Assembly: GCF_001584145.1 (NCBI RefSeq)
Contig: NZ_CP013232.1
Span: forward strand, 4,464,001-4,528,000
Origin: Collimonas fungivorans
GTDB lineage: Bacteria > Pseudomonadota > Gammaproteobacteria > Burkholderiales > Burkholderiaceae_D
DNA length: 64,000 bases
Direction of reading: 5' to 3'
Positions 52,933-62,162 of this stretch are shown piece after piece (positions within the stretch are counted from its first letter, which is position 1; every line of letters starts with the position of its first letter). The position numbers were made by a program, and so were the translations under genes. The notes under the pieces are model-generated. The model was not told the origin of the DNA. It did not search any database and saw nothing but the letters and a program-made list of their open reading frames with translations.

Positions 52933-53685
52933 ATGTTCAACAAACTGAATGCCAACCGGACTTCCCTGAGCGATACCGTGGCCCAGGAACTGCTGAAAAA
53001 AATACAGACCGGCGAGTTCGGTCCGGGCGCCAAGCTGCCGACCGAACCGGTGCTGTCGGAACAGTTCGGCGTCAGCCGCACCGTGGTGCGCGAAGCGATT
53101 TCCCGTCTGAAGAATGAAGGCGCGGTCGAGCCGCGCCAGGGCAGCGGCGTGTACGTCAGCCAGCAAGGCCATCTGCGGCCGTTGCGCATCCAGTTCGACC
53201 AGGCCTCGTCGGCCGACGCCGTGCTGCAGATCGTCGAACTGCGGCGCGCCATCGATGCCGAAGTCGCGGCGCTGGCCGCCACCCGCCGCACGCCGCGCCA
53301 ACTGAAGGCGATAGAAACCGCGCTGAAAGGCATCGCCGCCGATGTCGACGCCGGCGGCGACGGCGTGCTGGCCGATGTCATGTTCCACCGCAGCATCGCC
53401 GAAGCCACAGGCAATCCCTTCCTGCTGCAGACGCTGGCCTTCCTCAGCCAGTACCTGGAAGCCGCCACCGCCGTCACCCGCAGCAACGAAGCCAGGCGCG
53501 ACGACTTCATGCGCCAGGTCTACGAAGAACATGCCGCCATTGCCGCCGCGATCGCGGCCGGCGATCCGCTGGCTGCGCGCAATGCGGCGCAAAACCATAT
53601 GTTCAACGCGGCGCGCCGGCTGGCGCAGGGCGCTGCCGATACCAAGGCTGCACAGAAACCCAAGAACAATATAAAAACCCGCTAA
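52933..53685 (+). CDS. FadR/GntR-family transcriptional regulator of the tetronate operon
   Basis: A 250-residue GntR protein. The wHTH is LSDTVAQELLKKIQTGEFGPGAKLPTEPVLSEQFGVSRTVVREAISRLKNEGAVEPRQGSGVYV. The all-helical FCD effector domain follows, with LQIVELRRAIDAEVAALAA and the metal-ligand region DVMFHRSIAEATGNPFLLQTL. GGAAGAGAC precedes the ATG. It stands 12 bases before ltnD and is probably transcribed with the operon it represses, releasing on an aldonate ligand (inference). Confidence 0.9.
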   Translation: MFNKLNANRTSLSDTVAQELLKKIQTGEFGPGAKLPTEPVLSEQFGVSRTVVREAISRLKNEGAVEPRQGSGVYVSQQGHLRPLRIQFDQASSADAVLQIVELRRAIDAEVAALAATRRTPRQLKAIETALKGIAADVDAGGDGVLADVMFHRSIAEATGNPFLLQTLAFLSQYLEAATAVTRSNEARRDDFMRQVYEEHAAIAAAIAAGDPLAARNAAQNHMFNAARRLAQGAADTKAAQKPKNNIKTR

Positions 53686-53697
53686 TCAGGATCGACA

Positions 53698-54591
53698 ATG
53701 ACTATCAACGTAGGTGTAATCGGCCTTGGGGCCATGGGTCTGGGCGTTGCCCGTTCTTTGCTGCGCGCAGGCTTGCGCACGCATGCTTGCGATGTGCGAC
53801 CGGAAGTATTGCAGCAGTTCGCAGGCGAAGGCGGCATCGTCTGCAACACCCCGGCTGAACTGGGTGCGTTGTGCGAGGTGGTGATCACGGTGGTGGTCAA
53901 CGCCGCGCAAACCGAGCAAGTGCTGTTCGGCGAACAAGGCGCCGTGGCCGCCATGCGGCCCGGCAGCCTGGTGATCGCCAGCGCCACCGTGGCGCCGGAA
54001 TATGCGGTCAAGCTCGGCGCGCGGCTGGCTGCGCAGCAATTGCTGTTCCTCGATGCCCCGCTGTCAGGCGGCGCCGCGCGCGCGGCTTCCGGTGAAATGA
54101 CGATGATGACTTCCGGCCCTGCCGCGGCTTACGCCAAGGGCGAAGCCGTGCTGTCGGCAATCGCCGGCAAGGTGTACCGGCTAGGCGAAGCGCACGGCAT
54201 GGGTTCCAAGGTCAAGATCATCAACCAGCTGCTGGCCGGCGTGCATATCGCTGCCGCCGCGGAAGCGATGGCGCTGGGATTGCGCGAAGGGGTCGACGCC
54301 GACTCCTTGTACGAGGTGATCACCAACAGCGCCGGCAATTCATGGATGTTCGAAAACCGCGTGCCGCATATCCTGAAAGCCGATTACACGCCGCTGTCGG
54401 CAGTCGACATTTTCGTCAAGGACCTGGGGCTGGTGCTGGACACCGCACGGACCAGCAAATTCCCGCTGCCGCTGTCGGCCGCTGCCCACCAGATGTTCAT
54501 GATGGCGTCCACCGCCGGCTACGGCGGAGAGGACGACGCCGCCGTGATCAAGATTTTCCCCGGCATCCAGCTGCCGGCTGCGCGGGAGTAA
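53698..54591 (+). CDS. ltnD: L-threonate dehydrogenase
   Basis: A 297-residue beta-hydroxyacid dehydrogenase. The Rossmann motif is VGVIGLGAMGLGVARSLL, the substrate loop LDAPLSGGAARAASGEMTMM, the catalytic Lys in GSKVKIINQLLAGVHIAAAAEA, and a late KDLGLVLDTAR. It oxidises L-threonate at C2 to 2-oxo-tetronate. This is separated from GlxR (same superfamily, at 24399) by context: it starts the otnK-otnC-otnI-denD operon. Confidence 0.9.
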   Translation: MTINVGVIGLGAMGLGVARSLLRAGLRTHACDVRPEVLQQFAGEGGIVCNTPAELGALCEVVITVVVNAAQTEQVLFGEQGAVAAMRPGSLVIASATVAPEYAVKLGARLAAQQLLFLDAPLSGGAARAASGEMTMMTSGPAAAYAKGEAVLSAIAGKVYRLGEAHGMGSKVKIINQLLAGVHIAAAAEAMALGLREGVDADSLYEVITNSAGNSWMFENRVPHILKADYTPLSAVDIFVKDLGLVLDTARTSKFPLPLSAAAHQMFMMASTAGYGGEDDAAVIKIFPGIQLPAARE

Positions 54592-54594
54592 ACC

Positions 54595-55887
54595 ATGGCG
54601 GCACAGACAAGTCCCCTGCTCGGCTGCATCGCCGATGATTTCACCGGCGCCACCGACCTCGCCAACATGCTGGTGCGCGAAGGCATGCGCACCGTGCAGA
54701 CCATAGGCGTGCCGGACAGCGCGCCGCAGGATGTAGACGCCATCGTGGTGGCGCTCAAGTCGCGCACGGTTCCCGCTGCCGAAGCAGTCGCCGATTCCCT
54801 GGCTGCGCTCAGCTGGCTGCGGCAGCAAGGTTGCCGCCAGTTCTTTTTCAAATACTGCTCGACCTTCGACTCTACCCCGCAAGGCAATATCGGCCCGGTA
54901 ACCGACGCCCTGCTGCAAGCCCTGGGCAGCGATTTCACGATAGCCTGCCCGGTGTTCCCGGAAACCGGCCGCACCCTGTATCGCGGCCACCTGTTCATCC
55001 AGGACCAGCTGCTCAGCGAATCGGGAATGCAGAACCATCCCTTGACGCCGATGACCGATCCGAACCTGGTGCGCGTGCTGCAGCAGCAGACTGCTTCCAA
55101 GGTAGGCCTGGTCGCTTATCCGACAGTATCCCAGGGCGCCGGCCAGATCCGCGCCGGCTTCGACGTGCTGCGCCAGCAAGGAGTGCGCATGGCGATCGTC
55201 GACGCCCTGGAAAACCAGGACCTGTACGCCATCGGCGCTGCCTGCGCCGGTTTGCCGCTGGTCACCGGCGGCTCCGGCATCGCGCTCGGCCTGCCCGGCA
55301 ACTTCGTGCGCGCCGGCCTGCTCGATCCGCAGCGAGGTGCGGCAGCCAGTGAACTGCCGGCGGTAGAAGGTTTGTCGGTAGTGCTGGCCGGCAGCGCATC
55401 GAAAGCCACCAATGCCCAGGTAAAAGCATGGATGGAGAAGCGCCCCGCGTTCCGCATCGATCCGCTGGCGCTGGCCAGCGGCGAACCGGTAGTCGCGCAG
55501 GCACTGGCCTTCGCCCGCCAGCATCTGGACCAGCAGCCGGCGCTGATCTACGCCACCACCATGCCAGAACAAGTGAAACAGGTGCAGGCTGAACTGGGCG
55601 TCGAACGCGCCGGTTTACTGATCGAGCAGGCACTGGCCGATATCGCTGCAGCCTTGCTGGAGAGCGGCGTACGGCGTTTCGTGATTGCCGGCGGCGAAAC
55701 ATCCGGCGCTGTAGTCAAGGCGCTCGGCGTGCGCGCCCTGCGCATAGGCGCGCAAATCGATCCTGGCGTGCCGGCGACAGCATCGATTGGGAGCACGCCT
55801 TTGGCGTTGGCGCTGAAATCCGGCAATTTCGGCAGTATCGATTTTTTTGAAAAGGCGCTGCGGCACTTGGGCGAAACGCGACTATGA
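54595..55887 (+). CDS. otnK: 3-oxo-tetronate kinase
   Basis: A 430-residue DUF1537 four-carbon acid-sugar kinase that phosphorylates 3-oxo-tetronate at C4. The N-domain has LGCIADDFTGATDLANMLVREGM and FKYCSTFDSTPQGNIGPVTDAL; the nucleotide-binding C-domain has VIAGGETSGAVVKALGV. The ATG is three bases after the ltnD stop, and the gene overlaps otnC by four bases. Neighbours make the 3-oxo-tetronate assignment secure. Confidence 0.93.
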   Translation: MAAQTSPLLGCIADDFTGATDLANMLVREGMRTVQTIGVPDSAPQDVDAIVVALKSRTVPAAEAVADSLAALSWLRQQGCRQFFFKYCSTFDSTPQGNIGPVTDALLQALGSDFTIACPVFPETGRTLYRGHLFIQDQLLSESGMQNHPLTPMTDPNLVRVLQQQTASKVGLVAYPTVSQGAGQIRAGFDVLRQQGVRMAIVDALENQDLYAIGAACAGLPLVTGGSGIALGLPGNFVRAGLLDPQRGAAASELPAVEGLSVVLAGSASKATNAQVKAWMEKRPAFRIDPLALASGEPVVAQALAFARQHLDQQPALIYATTMPEQVKQVQAELGVERAGLLIEQALADIAAALLESGVRRFVIAGGETSGAVVKALGVRALRIGAQIDPGVPATASIGSTPLALALKSGNFGSIDFFEKALRHLGETRL

Positions 55888-56558
55888 GCACTCAAAAAAG
55901 CCAGGCCAGCGGTAGCACCACGCTCAAGGAACAGGCGCTGCGCGAAGAAATCTGCGAGACCGGCGCCAGCCTGTACCAGCGCGGTTATACGGTGGGCGCG
56001 GCGGGCAATATCAGCGCCCGCCTCGACGACGGCTGGCTGATCACGCCGACCGACGCCTGCCTCGGCAGGCTGGCGCCGGCACAGATCGCCAAGGTCGACC
56101 TCAACGGCCAGTGGGTCAGCGGCGACAAGCCGTCGAAGACGCTGGCCTTGCATCGCGCGGCCTACGACAACAACCCGCTGATGCAAGCTGTGGTGCATAC
56201 CCATTCGACCAGCCTGGTGGCGCTGACCCTGGCCGGCGTCTGGCATGACAGCGCCGTGCTGCCGCCGATCACGCCGTACCAGGTGATGAAGGTCGGACGC
56301 ATTCCGTTGATTCCTTATTGCCGTCCCGGCGATCCGCAAGTTGCGCAGCAAGTCAGCTTGCTGGTGACCAGCGTACGCGGGGTATTGCTGGAACGGCTAG
56401 GACCCGTGCTGTGGCACGAAAGCGTTTTGCAGGCGGCGTACGCGCTGGAAGAGCTGGAAGAAACGGCGCGCCTGTGGCTGATGGCAAAAGACAAACCGGA
56501 GCCCCTGAGTGCAGAGGCCCTGGATGAGTTGTATCGGGTATTTGGAGCGCGCTGGTAA
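55884..56558 (+). CDS. otnC: 3-oxo-tetronate 4-phosphate decarboxylase
   Basis: A 224-residue class II aldolase-fold decarboxylase giving dihydroxyacetone phosphate and CO2. Zinc-site histidines are in AVVHTHSTSLVALTL; the N-terminal GNISARLDDGWLITPTD is typical. It overlaps otnK (ATGA). The poly-A tract at 56566-56578 separates it from the MFS gene. It shares its fold with the protein at 5528, but not its context. Confidence 0.92.
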   Translation: MSTQKSQASGSTTLKEQALREEICETGASLYQRGYTVGAAGNISARLDDGWLITPTDACLGRLAPAQIAKVDLNGQWVSGDKPSKTLALHRAAYDNNPLMQAVVHTHSTSLVALTLAGVWHDSAVLPPITPYQVMKVGRIPLIPYCRPGDPQVAQQVSLLVTSVRGVLLERLGPVLWHESVLQAAYALEELEETARLWLMAKDKPEPLSAEALDELYRVFGARW

Positions 56559-56618
56559 GTTTCAAAAAAAAAAAAATAGAAACGTCCAGACTTTAAAAAT
56601 CAAACTGGTGGAGACAAG

Positions 56619-57941
56619 ATGTCAGCAACAATCACGAACAAAGGCGCGCAGGCAGCTGCAAGCCTGGCGGCCGAACAAGCCGAAAACCTGTACAAGAAAG
56701 TATTCTGGCGCTTTGTACCGTTCATCATGCTGTGCTACGTGGTAGCCTACCTGGACCGCGTCAACGTCGGCTTCGCCAAACTGCAGATGTCGCAGGACCT
56801 GGGTTTCAGCGAAACCATCTTCGGCCTCGGCGCCGGCATATTTTTCCTCGGCTACTTCCTGTTCGAACTGCCCAGCAACCTGATCATGAACCGGGTCGGC
56901 GCCAAGCTGTGGATCGCCCGCATCATGATTACCTGGGGCATATTGTCGGCCTGCTTCGCCTGGGTCCAGACCCCGACCCAATTCTATGTCTTGCGCTTCC
57001 TGCTGGGCGTGGCCGAAGCCGGCTTTTATCCCGGCATCATCCTCTACCTGACTTACTGGTTTCCTTCGCATCGCCGAGCCAAGGTGGTCGCCACCTTCAT
57101 GGCGGCGATCCCGGTATCCGGCATTTTCGGCAATCCGCTGTCCGGCTGGATCATGCAATCGTTCCACGGCTCCAGCGGCTGGCACGGTTGGCAATGGATG
57201 TTCATGATCGAAGCGATACCGGCGATCCTGGTCGGTATCGCGGTATTTTTCGTGATGGACAACAGCATCCGCAAAGCCAAGTGGCTGACTGAAGCGGAGA
57301 AAGATTTCCTGGAAGCGGAAATCCGCGCCGACCAGAAAGACAAACAAAGCCCGAAGTCGACCGCTGCCGTGTTCAAGGACATCCGCATCTGGCACATGTG
57401 CCTGATCTATTTCTGCATCGTCATGGGCCAGTACGGCCTGACGTTCTGGCTGCCGACCCTGGTCAAGGCTTCCGGCGTCGTCGGCGATTTCAAGATCGGC
57501 ATGATCAGCGCCATTCCGTTTGTGTGCGCGGTGTTCGCCATGATCCTCATCGGCCGCCGCTCCGACCGCCTGCGCGAACGGCGCTGGCACCTGATCGTGC
57601 CGGCCTTGCTGGGCGCCGTCGGTTTTGTGGTATCAGCGATTGCCGCCGACAATACCGTGATTGCGATCGCCTTCCTGTCGCTGGCCGCCATGGGCGTGCT
57701 GACCTGCTCGCCACTGTTCTGGTCGCTGCCGACGGCGTTCCTGCCCGGCACCGGCGCCGCTGCCGGCATCGCGGTGATCAATTCGGTCGGCAACCTGGCC
57801 GGGTTCGTCAGCCCGTTCCTGGTCGGCTGGCTGAAGGATACGACGCACAATAACCAGACCGGCATGTTCATGCTGGCCGCCATGCTGGTGATAGGCTCAG
57901 TCGCGATCTTGCGCACGCCGCCCAAGATGGTCAACCGCTGA
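56619..57941 (+). CDS. MFS transporter, anion:cation symporter (ACS) family
   Basis: A 440-residue 12-TM transporter. The N-terminus is PFIMLCYVVAYLDRVNVGFAKLQMSQDLGFSETIFGLGAGIFFLGYFLFELPSNLIMNRVGAK, with the MFS loop motif RVGAKLW; the second half begins DIRIWHMCLIYFCIVMGQYGLTFWLP. The ACS family carries organic anions such as glucarate or tartrate. Inside the otn operon it most likely imports threonate or erythronate. GGTGGAGACAAG precedes the ATG. Confidence 0.9.
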   Translation: MSATITNKGAQAAASLAAEQAENLYKKVFWRFVPFIMLCYVVAYLDRVNVGFAKLQMSQDLGFSETIFGLGAGIFFLGYFLFELPSNLIMNRVGAKLWIARIMITWGILSACFAWVQTPTQFYVLRFLLGVAEAGFYPGIILYLTYWFPSHRRAKVVATFMAAIPVSGIFGNPLSGWIMQSFHGSSGWHGWQWMFMIEAIPAILVGIAVFFVMDNSIRKAKWLTEAEKDFLEAEIRADQKDKQSPKSTAAVFKDIRIWHMCLIYFCIVMGQYGLTFWLPTLVKASGVVGDFKIGMISAIPFVCAVFAMILIGRRSDRLRERRWHLIVPALLGAVGFVVSAIAADNTVIAIAFLSLAAMGVLTCSPLFWSLPTAFLPGTGAAAGIAVINSVGNLAGFVSPFLVGWLKDTTHNNQTGMFMLAAMLVIGSVAILRTPPKMVNR

Positions 57942-57948
57942 CAACGTA

Positions 57949-58001
57949 TTTTCAGGATGCATTTTTCAGGACGAATTTTTCAGGACTCATTTTCCAGGAG
58001 T
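57949..58001 (+). repeat. Four-copy 14-base tandem repeat of ribosome-site-like units
   Basis: TTTTCAGGATGCAT, TTTTCAGGACGAAT, TTTTCAGGACTCAT and TTTTCCAGGAGTTA repeat with exact 14-base spacing of CAGGA between the MFS stop and the otnI ATG at 58008. Only the last copy is at a normal distance to the start. Confidence 0.8.
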
Positions 58002-58007
58002 TAAGCA

Positions 58008-58796
58008 ATGCCACGTTTCGCCGCCAACCTCACCATGATGTACAACGAGCACGCTTTCCTTGAGCGCTTCCCGGCTGCGGCCAGGGACGGCTTCAAGGGC
58101 GTCGAGTTCCTGTTCCCGTACGAGCATGCCGCTGCCGATCTGCAAGCCCGGTTGCGCGACAACGGCCTGACGCAGGCGCTGTTCAACGCGCCTCCGGGCG
58201 ACTGGTCTGCCGGCGAGCGCGGCATTGCTTCCTTGCCCGGACGCGAAGATGAATTCAAGCGCGGCGTCGCCACCGCGCTGGAATATGCGCAGGCGCTCGG
58301 CAATAAAAAACTGCACGTCATGGCCGGCCTGATCCAGCCGCAGCAGGACCGCGCCCGCCATCGCGCCGTGTACCTGGAAAACCTGGCCTACGCCGCCGCC
58401 CAGGCCGCGGCGCATGGCGTCACGATCGTGATCGAGCCGATCAATACACGCGACATCCCCGGCTTCTTCCTGAACCGCCAGGACGATGCGCAGGCGATCT
58501 GCGCCGAGGTTGGCGCATCCAACCTGCAAGTGCAGTTCGACCTCTATCACTGCCAGATCGTCGAAGGCGACCTGGCGACCAAGCTCAAGCGCGACATGGT
58601 GCGGCCGCAGGCCGGCATCGGCCATATCCAGATCGCCGGCGTGCCGGAGCGGCATGAACCCGATATCGGCGAGATCAATTATCCCTACCTGTTCGAACTG
58701 ATCGACACCCTCGGCTACCAGGGCTGGGTCGGTTGCGAATACCGGCCGCGCGCCGCCACTTCCGACGGCCTGGGCTGGCTCAAGCCGTGGTTATAA
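58008..58796 (+). CDS. otnI: 2-oxo-tetronate isomerase
   Basis: A 262-residue hydroxypyruvate-isomerase-like TIM barrel: [90 protein letters not shown] and [16 protein letters not shown]. It converts 2-oxo- to 3-oxo-tetronate, supplying OtnK from both ltnD and denD. It resembles hyi at 25335, but the operon context assigns the four-carbon role. Confidence 0.92.
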   Translation: MPRFAANLTMMYNEHAFLERFPAAARDGFKGVEFLFPYEHAAADLQARLRDNGLTQALFNAPPGDWSAGERGIASLPGREDEFKRGVATALEYAQALGNKKLHVMAGLIQPQQDRARHRAVYLENLAYAAAQAAAHGVTIVIEPINTRDIPGFFLNRQDDAQAICAEVGASNLQVQFDLYHCQIVEGDLATKLKRDMVRPQAGIGHIQIAGVPERHEPDIGEINYPYLFELIDTLGYQGWVGCEYRPRAATSDGLGWLKPWL

Positions 58797-58818
58797 ACAA
58801 CGTAAAAAAGGAATTGTC

Positions 58819-59796
58819 ATGCAAGTAGTCATCACCGGCGGCGCCGGTTTCCTCGGCCAGCGCCTGGCGCGCAGCCTGCTCAAGCAAGGCAGCCTGCCGG
58901 ACCGCAACGGCCAGCTGCAAACCATCGGCAAGATTACCCTGGTCGATGTGGTAGCCGCCGGCGGCTTCGACGATGCGCGCATCGATCAGGTCACCGGCGA
59001 CATCACCGACGCCGCTTTGCTGGAACGCGTGATCACGCCGCAGACGACAGCGGTGTTTCATCTGGCGGCGATCGTCAGCGGCCAGGCCGAAGCCGATTTC
59101 GACCTGGGCATGCGCATCAACCTCGATGCATCGCGCCTGCTGCTGGAACGCTGCCGTGCCTGCGCCAATGTGCCGCGCGTGATCTTCACCAGTTCTGTCG
59201 CCGTGTTCGGTGGCGCACTGCCGGCCGTGGTGCAAGACCATACCGCGCTCAATCCGCAGTCTTCCTACGGCGCGCAAAAGGCGATCGCCGAGCTGCTGCT
59301 CAACGATTACAGCCGCAAGGGATTCGTCGACGGCCGCGTATTGCGCCTGCCGACCATCAGCGTGCGTCCCGGCAAACCCAACCAGGCCGCTTCGTCTTTC
59401 GCCAGCGGCATCATCCGCGAACCGCTCAACGGCCAGCCTGCCATCTGTCCGGTGGCGCCGGACGTCCGTTTGTGGCTGCTGTCGCCGCGCAAGGTCATCG
59501 CAGCGCTGATCCACGGCTATTCGCTGTCCGCCGATGCGCTGGGGCAGAGCCGCACTGTCAATCTGCCGGGCATCTCGGTCACGATCGGGGAAATGGTCGC
59601 GGCACTGGAACGGGTAGCCGGCAAACAGGTCGCCGCGCGGGTCGAGTGGGTCCATGATCCTGCCGTAGACCGGATCATTTCCAGTTGGCCCGGAGCCTGG
59701 GACACCGCGCGCGCAAGCGGACTGGGTTTTGTCGCCGACGCCGATTTCGATGGCATCGTCCGCGCCTACATCGAAGACGATTTGCCGTCAGCATAA
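58819..59796 (+). CDS. denD: D-erythronate dehydrogenase
   Basis: A 325-residue extended SDR/NAD-epimerase-fold enzyme. VVITGGAGFLGQRLARSLL binds NAD; FTSSVAVFGGALPAV and SSYGAQKAIAELLLNDYSRKG hold the catalytic Ser and Tyr-x3-Lys. It oxidises D-erythronate to 2-oxo-tetronate. AAAAAGGAATTGTC precedes the ATG. With ltnD in the same operon, both L-threonate and D-erythronate can enter through OtnI, OtnK and OtnC. Confidence 0.92.
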   Translation: MQVVITGGAGFLGQRLARSLLKQGSLPDRNGQLQTIGKITLVDVVAAGGFDDARIDQVTGDITDAALLERVITPQTTAVFHLAAIVSGQAEADFDLGMRINLDASRLLLERCRACANVPRVIFTSSVAVFGGALPAVVQDHTALNPQSSYGAQKAIAELLLNDYSRKGFVDGRVLRLPTISVRPGKPNQAASSFASGIIREPLNGQPAICPVAPDVRLWLLSPRKVIAALIHGYSLSADALGQSRTVNLPGISVTIGEMVAALERVAGKQVAARVEWVHDPAVDRIISSWPGAWDTARASGLGFVADADFDGIVRAYIEDDLPSA

Positions 59797-59920
59797 GCCT
59801 TGGATGCAGGCCTGCCATAGGCCAGATGTTTTTTTGACATGCGTCAATCCGGCTTTCTCTGGTGAAGCAGGCAGCGCCGGTGCGGTAAGATCATCACTTT
59901 ATGACTTTTGCCAAGCCGAC

Positions 59921-62161
59921 ATGAAGACCAGCTCCTTTCAGCCCGTAGCACGCCTGTTGACAGGCCTGCTGCTTTGCTTGCTGCTGGCAAACAGCGCTCC
60001 TGCCCATTCCGCCGCAGCCGCGGCCAGCAGCAGCGCCAGCGCGCCGGCGACGCCTGCGCCCGCCTCGCCGCTGGACTCGCTGTCCAAGGTCCTGCAAAGC
60101 AATCCCGGCACCGGCAGCCTGGTAGCCACGCTGATCCAGGCGGAGCAGCAGAACAGCAAGGCGTCGCCGGAGCAAAAGGGCTTCATCGGCCTGATTTCCA
60201 ATAGTCTCGATGCTTTCCAGGCGCACCTGCAGCAGGTGGTCACGCCGGAAAAATTCTGGAACCAGCAGTTTTCCCTGGCCTGGGGAGACCTGTCGACCAT
60301 CCTGCAGCGGCAGAAGTCGGAAACCGGATGGCAGGTGCTGGCCAGTTTCCTCGCCATGCTGGCCCTGTTCGGCGCGGTCGCGATTGCCTTGTACTATCTC
60401 GGCAAGTGGGTGCAGCGGCGCTTCAAGGTCGAGACCAAGCTGTCGTCCGACCCCAGCATGAAGGAATTGCTGCTGTATATATGGCGCCACATCGCGCCGA
60501 TACTGCTGGCGCTGGTGGTGGAAATCTCCGTGACCATCAGCCTGGATGCGGTGCACGGGCAGTCGCTAGGACGGACCTTGGCCACCGTGCTGCTGTACAC
60601 CCTGGTCGGCGCGCGCCTGTTCCAGGCTATCTGCGCGATCATTTTTTCGCTGTCGCACGGCGGCCACCGCATGGTCGCGGTGCATATCCTGTACCAGCGC
60701 GGCTTCAAGCTGCTGTATGTGATCGGCTGCGCCGGCTGGCTCGGCGACGCCCTGGACAACCCGCAGGTGAACCAGATCATCGGTGTCCACCTGGCCGGCG
60801 TGGCGGCGACCCTGGCCAGCCTGGTGGCGGCGATACTAGGCGGCGTGTTCGCCCTGCTGTTCCGGCGGCCGGTGGCGCACATCATCCGCAACCGGCCGCT
60901 GGCGGTGCGACGCGGCCATCCGGCGCGCATGGAAACGCTGGAAGTGGTCGCCGCCTTCTGGTACATACCGATACTGCTGCTGAGCATCACCGTCAGCGTC
61001 GCCACCATCCTCGATTTGTCGAGCAACAATTCGGCGCTCAATCATGCGCTGGCCAGCGCAGCATTGCTGATCGCCATGTTTTTCATCGGTGCGCTGCTGC
61101 AGCGCATACGCGCCCGCAAGGCGACTACCGTGGCGACACGGCGCCCATCTCCTTACATCCTGCGCCTCAGCAACGTCGGCTTCAGCCTGCTGCAGCTGGC
61201 GTTGTGGATCGGTTTTTTCGAATTGCTGACCAGGATCTGGGAACACTCGCTGCTGGAATTCGCCAACGCTACCCTGATCGGCAAGATGATCGTCTCGGCG
61301 CTGGGCAAGATCGGCCTTACGCTGGTGGTGGCCTGGCTGGTCTGGATCCTGCTCGACACCTTCATCCAGGAATCCATCAACCCGACCCGCAACAGCCGTT
61401 ATGCGCGCAAGAACCCGAGCACCCGCATGCGCACCATCCTGCCCCTGCTGCGCAATGCGCTGATGCTGCTGATCCTGACCATCACAGTCATTACCACGCT
61501 GGCCAACCTCGGCATCAACGTCACGCCGCTGCTGGCCTCGGCCGGGGTGGTCGGGCTGGCGTTCGGCTTCGGTTCGCAATCGCTGGTGAAAGACCTGATC
61601 ACCGGCGTTTTCATCCTGATGGAAGATTCGATGTCGGTCGGCGACTGGGTCGACGTCGGCAACGGCCATGCCGGCACGGTGGAAAACCTGACCATCCGCA
61701 CGGTGCGCCTGCGCGACGGCAACGGCTCGGTGCACAGCGTGCCGTTTTCGCAAATCACGGCGATCAAGAACGATTCGCGCGAATACACTTATGCGTCGCT
61801 CAAGCTGAGCATCACCCACGATTCGGACGTCGACCAGGCGCTGCGCCTGATGCGCGAAACCGGCGCCGAGATGCTGGAAGACCGGCGCCTGCGGCGGCTG
61901 CTGCTGCAGCCTATCGAGATCTACGGCGTCAATGGTTTCGACTTGAACGGCGTGGCGCTGCTGGCCGGCATCCGCACCAAGCCGCAAACCCAGAGCGAAG
62001 TCATGCGCGGCTTCAACCTGCGCATCAAGAAAAAGGTGGATGACGAGCCGAAGGTGCACTTCGCCACCGAGTGGGCGAATTTTCCGCTGGCGGCAGCGGA
62101 CGCCGCCACTGTTGCAGCGCCGCCCGACTCTCCACCGCCAGCTGCCAGCGCCAAGAGCTAG
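59921..62161 (+). CDS. Mechanosensitive channel of the MscS family (large, multi-TM)
   Basis: A 746-residue inner-membrane channel. A signal peptide (about 1-30, LTGLLLCLLLANSAPAHSAAA) leads into a periplasmic region and about ten TM helices. The MscS pore and beta domain lie at about 540-660 (LGINVTPLLASAGVVGLAFGFGSQSLVKDLITGVFILMEDSMSVGDWVDV, RTVRLRDGNGSVHSVPFSQI). The C-terminus is Ala/Pro-rich. The ATG at 59921 begins the signal peptide; an upstream in-frame extension overlaps the denD end and is rejected. It probably releases osmolytes on hypo-osmotic shock. Confidence 0.9.
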   Translation: MKTSSFQPVARLLTGLLLCLLLANSAPAHSAAAAASSSASAPATPAPASPLDSLSKVLQSNPGTGSLVATLIQAEQQNSKASPEQKGFIGLISNSLDAFQAHLQQVVTPEKFWNQQFSLAWGDLSTILQRQKSETGWQVLASFLAMLALFGAVAIALYYLGKWVQRRFKVETKLSSDPSMKELLLYIWRHIAPILLALVVEISVTISLDAVHGQSLGRTLATVLLYTLVGARLFQAICAIIFSLSHGGHRMVAVHILYQRGFKLLYVIGCAGWLGDALDNPQVNQIIGVHLAGVAATLASLVAAILGGVFALLFRRPVAHIIRNRPLAVRRGHPARMETLEVVAAFWYIPILLLSITVSVATILDLSSNNSALNHALASAALLIAMFFIGALLQRIRARKATTVATRRPSPYILRLSNVGFSLLQLALWIGFFELLTRIWEHSLLEFANATLIGKMIVSALGKIGLTLVVAWLVWILLDTFIQESINPTRNSRYARKNPSTRMRTILPLLRNALMLLILTITVITTLANLGINVTPLLASAGVVGLAFGFGSQSLVKDLITGVFILMEDSMSVGDWVDVGNGHAGTVENLTIRTVRLRDGNGSVHSVPFSQITAIKNDSREYTYASLKLSITHDSDVDQALRLMRETGAEMLEDRRLRRLLLQPIEIYGVNGFDLNGVALLAGIRTKPQTQSEVMRGFNLRIKKKVDDEPKVHFATEWANFPLAAADAATVAAPPDSPPPAASAKS

Positions 62162-62162
62162 C

